From positions 62,001-126,000 of the forward strand of contig CAWAET010000005.1 of assembly GCA_963781065.1 (NCBI GenBank): DNA of 64,000 nt, written 5' to 3'. This DNA comes from CALZJC01 sp963781065 (GTDB lineage: Bacteria > Acidobacteriota > Thermoanaerobaculia > Multivoradales > JAHEKO01). The position numbers and the translations under genes are program-made. Shown piece by piece: positions 40,836 through 48,533 of this stretch (the first letter of the stretch is position 1; each line of letters starts with the position of its first letter). The notes under the pieces were generated by a model. The model was not told where the DNA came from, ran no database searches, and saw only the letters and a program-made list of their open reading frames with translations.

Positions 40836-41356
40836 GGCTGCAGCCCGTAGCGCTCGCGCAGGATCCGCCGGTGGTGCAGCTCGTGCCCGGCGATGACCCA
40901 GGGGAAGGCGCTGACCACGATCCTCGCGCCGGAGGCGACGCCCCGGCGGCTCCAGGCCGCGGCCGGGAAGCTGGCGAAAAGGGCCAGCGACAGCGCCCGG
41001 GCCCGGCGCAGCAGCTCGACCATCTCACGCAACGTGCGCTCGCCGCAGCCGGCCGCGGCAACCCAGTCGTCCTGCTCGAAGCCGGGCAACGGGGTGGCGT
41101 CGCCGCGGCCGAAGCGAAGCGCTCGGTAGGTGAAGACCAGCTCGGTGTCGGCCATGTGGCCGACGACCTCCTTGACGGTCCATTTTCCGGGCGCGTAGCG
41201 ATCGTCGCCGCGAGCCTCCCCCGTCGCGCCCAAAAGGGCCGCGGTCTCTTCGATCTGTCCCGCCAGCGTGTCCAGGATCGGCCCGTCGGGCGCCAAGGCC
41301 GCGTAGGCGGCCAGGTAGTCGGTGCAGTCGCCGTCAACGGGCCGGGGAATCTCCAT
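40832..41356 (-). CDS. DinB-family protein
   Basis: A 174-residue four-helix DinB/YfiT-type protein: KWTVKEVVGHMADTELVFTYR with the first metal histidine, and WVIAGHELHHRRILRERYG with the other two (GHELHH). DinB proteins are metal-binding hydrolase or thiol-transferase relatives with no assigned reaction here. Its stop codon lies within the right end of the palindromic element. It is the last gene of, or separate from, the wax-synthase-like operon upstream. Confidence 0.85.
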   Translation of the reverse strand: MEIPRPVDGDCTDYLAAYAALAPDGPILDTLAGQIEETAALLGATGEARGDDRYAPGKWTVKEVVGHMADTELVFTYRALRFGRGDATPLPGFEQDDWVAAAGCGERTLREMVELLRRARALSLALFASFPAAAWSRRGVASGARIVVSAFPWVIAGHELHHRRILRERYGLQP

Positions 41357-41429
41357 CGGCCGACTCTACTCGACGCCAGCCACTCGCGCGCCCTGCCTGA
41401 GAGAGGCGGCCCGGCGGCCGCCACCAGCC

Positions 41430-41846
41430 CTACGGCACTGCCGGCGAGCCCGCCATTGCAGCAACGAGGAAGACGGCAGCCAGATAGCTGACCACCGGCA
41501 CCAGCAGCCGGTCGAGCCAGAGTCGCCGCCGCCGGAACTCCCGGTCGTAGTAGAACAGCTGGAAGCCGAGCCGCAGCAGCCAGAAGACAGCGAAGGAGGC
41601 CGACAGGTAGCGGCCGAGAGTCGAACCCGAGGCCAGTTCGCCAGCGAAGCCCACGCAGAGACCACCAAAGATCAGCAGCACCAAGACGATGTAGATCGAG
41701 TGGATCACGAAGACCTGGCGCACGATGGGCTCGAGACGCGGCAGGTTCTCCCGATAGCCCAGGACCCGCGGCAGCGCCAGGTTGAGCGCCGCGACGACCA
41801 GCTGGATAGCGCCGGCGAACTGGATCGCGACGGCCAGCCGGCTCAT
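41430..41846 (-). CDS. Small four-helix membrane protein A
   Basis: A 138-residue integral membrane protein with about four helices: AIQFAGAIQLVVAALNLALP, QVFVIHSIYIVLVLLIFGGLCVGFAGEL, YLSASFAVFWLLRLGFQLFYYD and VPVVSYLAAVFLVAAMAG. It is a clear paralogue of the next protein (same VF-IHSIYIVLVL / VYAAFVLYVNV helix, and the WLLRLG-Q-FYYD / WLLRLGVQVAVFD motif). Function unknown. The ATG overlaps the preceding stop by 4 bases; third gene of a GbsR-linked operon. Confidence 0.7.
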   Translation of the reverse strand: MSRLAVAIQFAGAIQLVVAALNLALPRVLGYRENLPRLEPIVRQVFVIHSIYIVLVLLIFGGLCVGFAGELASGSTLGRYLSASFAVFWLLRLGFQLFYYDREFRRRRLWLDRLLVPVVSYLAAVFLVAAMAGSPAVP

Positions 41847-42277
41847 CCGCCCACCATCCCCGCGGGCGCCAGCGCCGCCAGAGCGTAGACCACCGTCAGG
41901 AAGACAAAGCCCGCGGTCAGACAGTGATACCCCAGCCGGTCCAGCGGCCCTTCGATCACCGACTGGGAATCGAAGACGGCCACCTGCACACCGAGCCGGA
42001 GCAGCCAGTAGAGGGCAATGAAAACCGCTAGCATTCTGCCTTCGTCGGTGCCCGAGGCCAGCGCCGGCGCCGCCAGCAGAGAGATCACGCCGAAGCCGAC
42101 ATTGACGTAGAGCACGAACGCCGCATAGACCCAGAACAGCCGCCGGTGGAATGCGTCCAGCGGCGCGAGCCGGCGGCGCCAGTCGAGCCGGCTCGGCACG
42201 GCAAGCGAGACGGCGGCGATCGCCAGATGCACCAGCCCGCCCAGCCGGATCAAGGTCTCGATCGGTAGTTGCGACAC
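41843..42277 (-). CDS. Small four-helix membrane protein B
   Basis: A 144-residue membrane protein paralogous to protein A. Helices: LGGLVHLAIAAVSLAVP, LFWVYAAFVLYVNVGFGVISLLA, LAVFIALYWLLRLGVQVAVFD and CLTAGFVFLTVVYALAAL. A basic stretch WRRRLAPLDAFHRRLFW follows helix 1, as in protein A (YRENLPRLEPIVRQVFV). It lies 12 bases after the wax-synthase-like gene, probably forming a membrane complex with it; that is inference. Confidence 0.7.
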   Translation of the reverse strand: MSQLPIETLIRLGGLVHLAIAAVSLAVPSRLDWRRRLAPLDAFHRRLFWVYAAFVLYVNVGFGVISLLAAPALASGTDEGRMLAVFIALYWLLRLGVQVAVFDSQSVIEGPLDRLGYHCLTAGFVFLTVVYALAALAPAGMVGG

Positions 42278-42289
42278 GCGACATCCTCC

Positions 42290-43105
42290 TCAGAGCGCGC
42301 CGATGGCGCCCAGGAACGGCAGCGCCACCTGGCGCAGGAACGGTGGATGGAAGAGCAGCGGCGCCGGCAAGACCGCCACCGCCAGGGTGAAGATCCGGCC
42401 GGCCGCGCCGGACCCGATGGCCCCGAAGGCGGAGCGCTGCGCCAACACTCCGGCACCCTGGAGGGTGAAGTAGAGGGTCGGCAGTCCCCAGCCGCCGCCC
42501 GCGGGCAGCGAGATCACCAGGTCGTGCACCAGACCGGAGCCGAGGAAAACCGCCATCAGGGCGACCCCCGGGCCGTGGCGGCGACATACCGGCTGGAAGA
42601 GAAAACGATGGGTCAGGTCGCGGAACGCCAGGTTCCAGCGCCTTCCCCAGAGCTCGGCCAGCGACGCAGCGGCGGTTGGGTTGTTCATGATCGGCCGCAC
42701 GGCGATCCCGAGCCGGCGCCAGAACAACGCCAGCAGACGAAACAGCCCAAAGTGCAGCAGAAACGCCAAGCCGAGGAGCCCGATCCAGGAGCGCACCAGA
42801 GGCGGCAACCTCTCGAGGCGGGGAAGCGCCAACCAGAGCAGGCCGGCGCCCGACAGCGTCTGGAGCACCGCCGCAATCCACTCCCGGGCACCCGGCCGGC
42901 CAACGGTGCCAGCCGGCGCCAGGAACGGCTTCGGATCGAGCCCGACCCAACCGAGCAGATAGGCGGCCGAGCGCCAGACGGCGACCCGCCGTGCCTGCGC
43001 CCGCGCCGCCGACCACGTGAGCGCTTTGAAGAGGCCGAACAACACTCCGGCGAGGAGCCACATCACGGCCCAGCGGGGCAGGCCGTCGATCCCGATTCCA
43101 GTCAT
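42290..43105 (-). CDS. Wax-synthase-like MBOAT membrane acyltransferase
   Basis: A 271-residue polytopic protein with the wax synthase/MBOAT signature: SLAELWGRRWNLAFRDLTHRF (residues 148-168, the conserved S-x-x-x-x-WGRRWN element) and, 30 residues later, FLGSGLVHDLVIS with the catalytic-type His194. Seven or so helices surround it. Enzymes of this kind transfer acyl chains onto alcohols or sterol-like hydroxyls in the membrane. It is the first gene of a run of three membrane genes and 37 bases after the GbsR-type regulator. Acyl donor and acceptor are unknown. Confidence 0.75.
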   Translation of the reverse strand: MTGIGIDGLPRWAVMWLLAGVLFGLFKALTWSAARAQARRVAVWRSAAYLLGWVGLDPKPFLAPAGTVGRPGAREWIAAVLQTLSGAGLLWLALPRLERLPPLVRSWIGLLGLAFLLHFGLFRLLALFWRRLGIAVRPIMNNPTAAASLAELWGRRWNLAFRDLTHRFLFQPVCRRHGPGVALMAVFLGSGLVHDLVISLPAGGGWGLPTLYFTLQGAGVLAQRSAFGAIGSGAAGRIFTLAVAVLPAPLLFHPPFLRQVALPFLGAIGAL

Positions 43106-43142
43106 TTCTGCAATCCCAGAAACTACAAGTGAAAAAAAGTGG

Positions 43143-43682
43143 CTACTCCCGCCGGCCGCGCTTCTCGACCAGCTGCCGCACCTTTCGCCCGAGCCGGGTC
43201 AGCCGCCGTAGCGCGCTCACGGGCAGCCGCCGCAGCTCGTCGTACCAGGCGGTGGTGGACTCGAAGAACTCGAGCATCGCGCGCAGCCGCTGGGCCGTCG
43301 TGCTCTCGGGGTCGCCCGCCGCCTCGGCCTCGGCGACGCTTTGGCGCAGCATCGCCAGCGTGGGATCGAACTCGCGCCGCTTGCGCTCCTCCATCACCTG
43401 CCGGAACATCTCCCAGACGTCGGACATCGACTGGAAGTGGTCGCGGCGGTCTCCGAGCACCTGCACCCGGCTGACCAGGCCCCAGCCGATGAGCTCGCGC
43501 AGGCTGTTGCTGACGTTCGAGCGCGCCACACCGAGGGTCTCGACAATCTCCTCCGCGTTCAGCGGCCGCGGCGAAAGATAGAGCAGGGCGTGGATCTGCG
43601 CAACCGTCCGATTGACCCCCCAACTGCCGCCCATCGCTCCCCAGTGGAGGATGAATCGGCGGGCGGCGGGTGAAAGTTCCAT
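43143..43682 (-). CDS. GbsR/MarR-family transcriptional regulator
   Basis: A 179-residue regulator. The winged helix is complete (GVNRTVAQIHALLYLSPRPLNAEEIVETLGVARSNVSNSLRELIGWGLVSRV), with the D-R-R-D-H wing, then VWEMFRQVMEERKRREFDPTLAMLRQSV and an ESTTAWYDELRRL helix as in GbsR-type proteins. GbsR members respond to choline or other membrane/lipid-linked signals in some bacteria. A perfect 16-bp palindrome at its promoter suggests it represses itself and the downstream acyltransferase operon. Confidence 0.87.
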   Translation of the reverse strand: MELSPAARRFILHWGAMGGSWGVNRTVAQIHALLYLSPRPLNAEEIVETLGVARSNVSNSLRELIGWGLVSRVQVLGDRRDHFQSMSDVWEMFRQVMEERKRREFDPTLAMLRQSVAEAEAAGDPESTTAQRLRAMLEFFESTTAWYDELRRLPVSALRRLTRLGRKVRQLVEKRGRRE

Positions 43683-43695
43683 CGGTTCCTCTTGC

Positions 43696-43738
43696 TTCTG
43701 TCTTGACAGAAATTACCGAAGCAGAGACAAGATGTCAA
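43696..43738 (-). promoter_or_regulatory. Promoter and palindromic operator of the GbsR-acyltransferase operon
   Basis: On the minus strand TTGACA (43738-43733), 17 bases, TAATTT (43715-43710) form a sigma-70 promoter. A perfect inverted repeat TTCTGTC-TT-GACAGAA (43696-43711) overlaps the -10 and start-site region, ideal for autorepression by the regulator 14 bases downstream. Confidence 0.8.
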
Positions 43739-43783
43739 GCTCGCGGATCAACCCACCCGCCGACGCCTACCCAAGGCGGCGGT

Positions 43784-43811
43784 TTGCCAGTCGCGCCGCA
43801 TGATCTAATAT
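43784..43811 (+). promoter_or_regulatory. Promoter of the Fe-S/NrfD-molybdopterin operon
   Basis: TTGCCA (43784-43789), 16 bases and TAATAT (43806-43811) form a promoter ending 12 bases before the ATAC-N8-GTAT box. Transcription would start near 43818. Confidence 0.55.
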
Positions 43812-43823
43812 CTAGCGGATAGC

Positions 43824-43839
43824 ATACTGGAGGGAGTAT
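43824..43839. promoter_or_regulatory. CsoR/CstR-type operator (box D) at the Fe-S/NrfD start codon
   Basis: ATACTGGAGGGAGTAT is palindromic at its ATACT/AGTAT ends and shares length and arms with boxes B and C. It also contains the GGAGG ribosome site and ends 2 bases before the ATG, so binding could block initiation of transcription or, in RNA, translation. Confidence 0.55.
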
Positions 43840-43841
43840 CC

Positions 43842-45386
43842 ATGGCAGAGCCTCTCCCCGCACAGACCGACGGCCCGGACGCCCGCTGGGCCAAGGTCAT
43901 CGACCACGAGAGCTGTATCGGCTGCCACGCCTGCACCACGGCGTGCAAGTCCGAGAACGAGGTGCCGCTGTCGGTCACCCGCACCTACGTCAAGTACGTC
44001 GACGTGGGGGTCTTCCCCGAGGCACGCCGCGCCTTCCAGGTGACGCGCTGCAACCAGTGCGCCGACCCGCCCTGCACCCACGCCTGCCCCACCTCGGCGA
44101 TGTACGCCCGGCCGGACGGCATCGTCGACTTCGACAAGTCGGCCTGCATCGGCTGCAAGGCCTGCATCGCCGCCTGTCCCTACGACGCCATCTTCATCAA
44201 CCCCGAGGACCACTCGGCCGAGAAGTGCAACTTCTGCGCTCATCGGCTCGACGTCGGGCTCGAGCCGGCCTGTGTGGTGGTCTGCCCCACCGAGGCGATC
44301 CTGGTGGGTGACCTGGAGGACACGGACTCGAAGGTGGCCCATATGGTCGGCCGCGAGCCGGTGGCCGTGCGCCGGCCGGAGAAGGAGACGCGGCCCAAGC
44401 TGTTCTACCGCGGCGCCCACCAGGCGACGCTCGACCCGCTGGCGGCCCGGCGGCCCGAGGGCGGCCTCTTCATGTGGAGCGAGCAGCAGCAGGGCGGGCA
44501 CCACGTGGTCGCGGGCCACCCGGCGCCGGCCAACTCGTCGGCCGCGGCGGTGGTCTCCTACGACGTCGCGCACACCGCCCCCTGGGACTGGCGGGTCAGC
44601 CTCTACACCCTGACCAAGGGCATCGCCGCCGGCGCCTACCTGGTGCCGTTGCTCTTGCTGTTGTTGGGAGTGATCGGCGACACCAGTCCGCTGTGGCAGT
44701 GGGCGGCGCCGATCGCCGGCGGCGCGTTTCTGGGCATCACCGGACTGCTGCTGATCTGGGACCTGGAGCACCCGGGCCGCTTCTGGATGATCTTCACCCG
44801 GCCCCAGTGGCGCAGCTGGCTGGTGCGCGGCGGCTTCATCATCGGCGGCTACAGCCTGGTGCTGGCGCTGCACTTCCTCGCCTCGCTGCTCGACGGGCCG
44901 GCGGCCTGGCACCGCTGGCTGGCCTGGGCGGGGCTGCCGCTGGCGGCCATGACGGCGATCTACACCGCCTACCTGTTCGCCCAGGCCAAGGCGCGCGACC
45001 TGTGGCAGAGCCCGCTGCTGCCGCCGCACCTGCTGGTGCAGGCGGGGCTGGCCGGGGGCGCCGCGCTGCTGCCGGCGGCGATGCTCTGGGAGCCGGCGGC
45101 GGTCGCCCCGCTGCTCCAGGTGACCGCCGGCACCGCCCTGGTTCACCTGCTGATGGTCCTCGGCGAGACCACCCTCACCCACGCCACCGCCCACGCCGCC
45201 CTCGCCACCCACGAGATGACCCGCGGCCGGTTCGCCGGCTTCTTCTGGGCCGGCGTCGTACTCGCTGCCGGCGCGGTGGCGGCGCCCTGGCTGGGGGCCT
45301 GGGCCGCGGCGCCCATCGCCCTCGTCGGGCTCTTCGCCTTCGAGCACGCCTACGTCCAGGCCGGCCAGTCGGTGCCGCTCGCCTGA
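43842..45386 (+). CDS. Four-cluster ferredoxin fused to NrfD-type membrane subunit
   Basis: A 514-residue fusion of two subunits usually separate. Residues 1-190 are a PsrB/SoeB-type ferredoxin with four Cys quartets for [4Fe-4S] clusters: C25/C28/C31/C35, C70/C73/C78/C82, C102/C105/C108/C112 and C129/C132/C144/C148. Residues about 245-510 form eight or so helices of the NrfD/PsrC type (LYTLTKGIAAGAYLVPLLLLLLG, LIWDLEHPGRFWMIFTRPQWRSWLVRGGFII, GETTLTHATAHAALATHEM). It carries electrons between the molybdopterin subunit and the quinone pool. No signal peptide precedes the Fe-S part, so the clusters and the catalytic partner probably face the cytoplasm, as in sulfite dehydrogenase SoeABC. Preceded by box D. 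Confidence 0.85.
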   Translation: MAEPLPAQTDGPDARWAKVIDHESCIGCHACTTACKSENEVPLSVTRTYVKYVDVGVFPEARRAFQVTRCNQCADPPCTHACPTSAMYARPDGIVDFDKSACIGCKACIAACPYDAIFINPEDHSAEKCNFCAHRLDVGLEPACVVVCPTEAILVGDLEDTDSKVAHMVGREPVAVRRPEKETRPKLFYRGAHQATLDPLAARRPEGGLFMWSEQQQGGHHVVAGHPAPANSSAAAVVSYDVAHTAPWDWRVSLYTLTKGIAAGAYLVPLLLLLLGVIGDTSPLWQWAAPIAGGAFLGITGLLLIWDLEHPGRFWMIFTRPQWRSWLVRGGFIIGGYSLVLALHFLASLLDGPAAWHRWLAWAGLPLAAMTAIYTAYLFAQAKARDLWQSPLLPPHLLVQAGLAGGAALLPAAMLWEPAAVAPLLQVTAGTALVHLLMVLGETTLTHATAHAALATHEMTRGRFAGFFWAGVVLAAGAVAAPWLGAWAAAPIALVGLFAFEHAYVQAGQSVPLA

Positions 45387-45403
45387 TCTGGGGAGACGAC
45401 CTG

Positions 45404-48352
45404 ATGGACATCAAGAAGCTCAACGAACGCGTCAGCGCCGCCCGCGCCGCCACCGAGGCGCGCGGCGAGACCTTCTACCCAGGTCCCAGCCGCATCCACC
45501 TGGCCTCCTTCCCGCCCAAGGAGCGCTGGGACGACTGGGTCGAGCTCGACTCCAAGGCCTGGCCCAAGCGGGTCGAGAAGCGCTACATGCTGGTCCCGAC
45601 CTCCTGCTTCAACTGCGAGGTGGGCTGCGGCCTGCTGGCCTACATCGACAAGGACACGATGCAGATCCGCAAGTTCGAGGGCAACCCCGAGCATCCCGGC
45701 TCGCGCGGCCGCAACTGCGCCAAGGGCCCGGCGACGCTGAACCAGATCACCGACCCGGACCGGATCCTCTACCCCCTGAAGCGCGCCGGCGAGCGCGGCG
45801 AGGGCAGGTGGGAGAGGGTCTCCTGGGAGGTCGCGCTCGACGAGATCTCGGGCCGCATCCGCAAGGCGATCCAGGAGGGCCGCCAGAACGAGGTCATGTA
45901 CCACGTCGGCCGCCCCGGCGAGGACGGCTTCACCGAGCGGGTGATGGCCGCCTGGGGTGTGGACGGCCACAACTCGCACACCAACGTCTGCTCGGCCGGC
46001 GCCCGCGCCGGCTACGAGCTGTGGTGCGGCATCGACCGGCCGAGCCCCGATCACGCCCGCGCCCAGGTGATCCTGCTGATCAGCTCGCACCTCGAGACCG
46101 GCCACTACTTCAACCCTCACGCCCAGCGCATCATGGAGGCGAAGAAGAACGGCGCCAAGCTGATCGTCGTCGACACGCGGCTGTCGAACACCGCCACCCA
46201 CGCCGACTTCTGGCTCGCCACCCAGCCGGGCTCCGAGGCGGCGCTGCTGCTGGCGATCGCCAACCACCTGATCGCCAACAAGCTCTACGACCGCGACTAC
46301 GTGCGCCGCTGGTTCAACTGGCAGGAGTACCTCGAGGCGGTCCACCCCGGGCTCGAGCCCACCTTCGAGAGCTTCGAGCGGATGCTCGCCGCCGAGTACG
46401 AGGGGTACACCTTCGAGTTCGCCGCCGCCGAGACCGGCGTCGACGCCGACACCATCCGCCGCGTGGCCGAGACCGTCGCCACCGCCGGCAGCCGGCTGGC
46501 GACCCACAACTGGCGCAGCGCCGCCGCCTCCAACGAGGGCGGCTGGCAGGTGGCCAGGACGCTGTTCTTCCTCAACGCCCTGATGGGCGCCATCGCCGTG
46601 CCCGGCGGCACCTACCCCAACGCCTGGAACAAGTTCGTCGCCCGGCCGATCCACCTGCCGCGCCACCCCGAGAAGTGGAACGAGCTCAACTGGCCGGTCG
46701 AGTACTCGCTGACCATGTACGAGCTGTCGTTCCTGCTGCCGCACCTGGTCAAGGAGGGCCGCGGCAAGCTCGACACCTACTTCACCCGGGTCTACAACCC
46801 GGTCTGGACCAATCCCGACGGCTTCTCCTGGATCGAGATGCTGACCGACCCGGAGAAGGTCGGCCTGCACGTGGCGCTCACCCCGACCTGGAGCGAGACC
46901 GCCTACTTCGCGGACTACGTGCTGCCGATGGGCAACGCCTCCGAGCGCCACGACATCCACTCCTACGAGACCCACGACGGCCAGTGGATCGGCTTCCGTC
47001 AGCCGGTGATGCGGGCGGCCCGCGAGCGGTTGGGCGAGCGGGTCGGCGACACCCGCCACACCAACCCCGGCGAGGTCTGGGAGGAGAACGAGTTCTGGCT
47101 CGACCTCTCCTGGCGCATCGACCCCGACGGCGAGCTCGGCATCCGTCCCTTCGTCGAGTCCAAGGCCAACCCGGGCGAGCGGCTGACCGTCGACGAGTAC
47201 TACGGCTGGATGTTCGAGAACTCGGTTCCCGGTCTGCCGGAGAGGGCAGCGGCCGAGGGGATGAAGCCCCTCGAGTACATGCGCCGCTACGGCTCCTTCG
47301 AGGTCTCCAAGGACGTCGGGCCGGTGCACGAGGAGGAGGTGCCGGCCGAGGAGCTCGAGGAATTGCACACCAGCAGGCTCGGCCGCGTCTACACCCGCAC
47401 GCCGGCGCCGGCGGCGGTCAACCTGGCGCCCACCGGCACGCCGCTGCCCGACGGCGAGGGCCGCCGGCCGGTCGGCGTCGAGATCGACGGCCGGATCCTG
47501 CGCGGCTTCCCCACCCCCTCGGGCAAGCTCGAGTTCTACTCCCCCACCCTGGCCGGCTGGGGCTGGAACGACGTCGCCGTGCCGACCTACATCCGCAGCC
47601 ACGTCCACCCCGAGGCGATGGCGCCGGACCAGAAGGTGCTCATCTCCACCTTCCGCATCCCCACCCAGATCCACACCCGCTCGGCCAACGCCAAGTGGCT
47701 CGACGAGATCTCGCACACCAACCCGCTGTGGCTGCACACCCGGGACGCGGCCAAGCTGGGGGTACGCACCGGCGACCTGGTGCGCGTCGAGACCGAGATC
47801 GGCCACTTCGTGGTCAAGGCCTGGGTGACCGAGGGCATCAAGCCGGGGGTGGTCGCCTGCTCGCACCACATGGGTCGCTGGAAGCTCGCCGACTCCGGCG
47901 GAGGACAACGTGGCGCAGCTCAGCGCAACGAGGGCCAGCGCCAGATGATGAACACCGTCGCCCTGGCGCACCAGGACGACGACTGGTCGCTCAAGCGCCT
48001 CAAGGGCGTCGAGCCCTACGAATCCTCCGACCCGGACACCAAGCGCATCTGGTGGACCGACGCCGGCGTCCACCAGAACATGACCTTCCCGGTCCACCCC
48101 GACCCGCTCTCCGGCATGCACTGCTGGCACCAGGCGGTCCGGGTGGTCAAGGCAAAGCGCGGCGACCACTACGGCGACATCGCGGTCGACACCGAGAAGT
48201 CGCACCAGGTCTTCAAGGAGTGGCTCGCCAAGACCCGCTCGCCGGTCGAGCACTCGCCGGACGGCAACCGGCGGCCGCTTTGGCTGGTGCGGCCGGTGAA
48301 GCCGGTGGTGGCGGCGTACAGGCTGCCGGTACAAGCGGGCGCCGAGTCCTAG
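45404..48352 (+). CDS. Molybdopterin oxidoreductase catalytic subunit (SoeA/PsrA-like)
   Basis: A 982-residue member of the DMSO reductase family. The N-terminal [4Fe-4S] site is C68-x2-C71-x3-C75-x29-C105. The Mo ligand is expected to be Cys196 in HTNVCSAGAR. Later parts show the typical AHAxxxxxAKKNGAKLIVVDTRLSNTATHADFWL loop, PGGTYPNAWNK and a C-terminal dinucleotide domain (LHTRDAAKLGVRTGDLVRVETEIG). No Tat signal is present, which favours cytoplasmic sulfite oxidation (SoeA) over periplasmic polysulfide or tetrathionate reduction, though a thiosulfate or arsenic role cannot be excluded. It starts 17 bases after the Fe-S/NrfD gene. Its TAG stop lies in the left CTAG of a repeat copy. Confidence 0.82.
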   Translation: MDIKKLNERVSAARAATEARGETFYPGPSRIHLASFPPKERWDDWVELDSKAWPKRVEKRYMLVPTSCFNCEVGCGLLAYIDKDTMQIRKFEGNPEHPGSRGRNCAKGPATLNQITDPDRILYPLKRAGERGEGRWERVSWEVALDEISGRIRKAIQEGRQNEVMYHVGRPGEDGFTERVMAAWGVDGHNSHTNVCSAGARAGYELWCGIDRPSPDHARAQVILLISSHLETGHYFNPHAQRIMEAKKNGAKLIVVDTRLSNTATHADFWLATQPGSEAALLLAIANHLIANKLYDRDYVRRWFNWQEYLEAVHPGLEPTFESFERMLAAEYEGYTFEFAAAETGVDADTIRRVAETVATAGSRLATHNWRSAAASNEGGWQVARTLFFLNALMGAIAVPGGTYPNAWNKFVARPIHLPRHPEKWNELNWPVEYSLTMYELSFLLPHLVKEGRGKLDTYFTRVYNPVWTNPDGFSWIEMLTDPEKVGLHVALTPTWSETAYFADYVLPMGNASERHDIHSYETHDGQWIGFRQPVMRAARERLGERVGDTRHTNPGEVWEENEFWLDLSWRIDPDGELGIRPFVESKANPGERLTVDEYYGWMFENSVPGLPERAAAEGMKPLEYMRRYGSFEVSKDVGPVHEEEVPAEELEELHTSRLGRVYTRTPAPAAVNLAPTGTPLPDGEGRRPVGVEIDGRILRGFPTPSGKLEFYSPTLAGWGWNDVAVPTYIRSHVHPEAMAPDQKVLISTFRIPTQIHTRSANAKWLDEISHTNPLWLHTRDAAKLGVRTGDLVRVETEIGHFVVKAWVTEGIKPGVVACSHHMGRWKLADSGGGQRGAAQRNEGQRQMMNTVALAHQDDDWSLKRLKGVEPYESSDPDTKRIWWTDAGVHQNMTFPVHPDPLSGMHCWHQAVRVVKAKRGDHYGDIAVDTEKSHQVFKEWLAKTRSPVEHSPDGNRRPLWLVRPVKPVVAAYRLPVQAGAES

Positions 48353-48461
48353 CCTCGGGCTTCTCGCCGGCTCTCGTCGCGAGCCGGCGTAGGTGCCTGA
48401 AGATGTGAGGCTTGGGCGTACTCGAAGAACGTCGAGGATGTCCGCCGGAGGAAAGTCCCGC
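48349..48461 (+). repeat. Truncated copy of the CTAG-ended palindromic element
   Basis: CTAG at 48349 is followed by CTTCTCGCCGGCTCTCG, GCGAGCCGGCGTAGGTGCCT, GAAGATGTG and, after an 18-base deletion relative to the 40652 copy, GGCGTACTCGAAGAACGTCG and AGGATGTCCGCCGGAGG. The right arm is missing beyond about 48461, where a toxin-gene remnant begins. The TAG stop of the molybdopterin gene is the element's first TAG. Confidence 0.75.
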
Positions 48462-48533
48462 TACGAGATCGACGAGGACGAGCGGATCATCTTCATGCTC
48501 GCCGCCTTACACCGCGGCTCGGCGCACTCCTAG
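48456..48533 (+). pseudogene. ParE/RelE-type toxin C-terminal remnant
   Basis: SRYEIDEDERIIFMLAALHR then GSAHS and TAG at 48531-48533 resembles the last strand pair of ParE/RelE toxins (Y-R-I-D-E-x-x-x-I-x-I-L-x-x-x-H). There is no start and no antitoxin; the piece directly abuts the truncated repeat element and ends over the stop of the convergent radical SAM gene. Confidence 0.5.
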
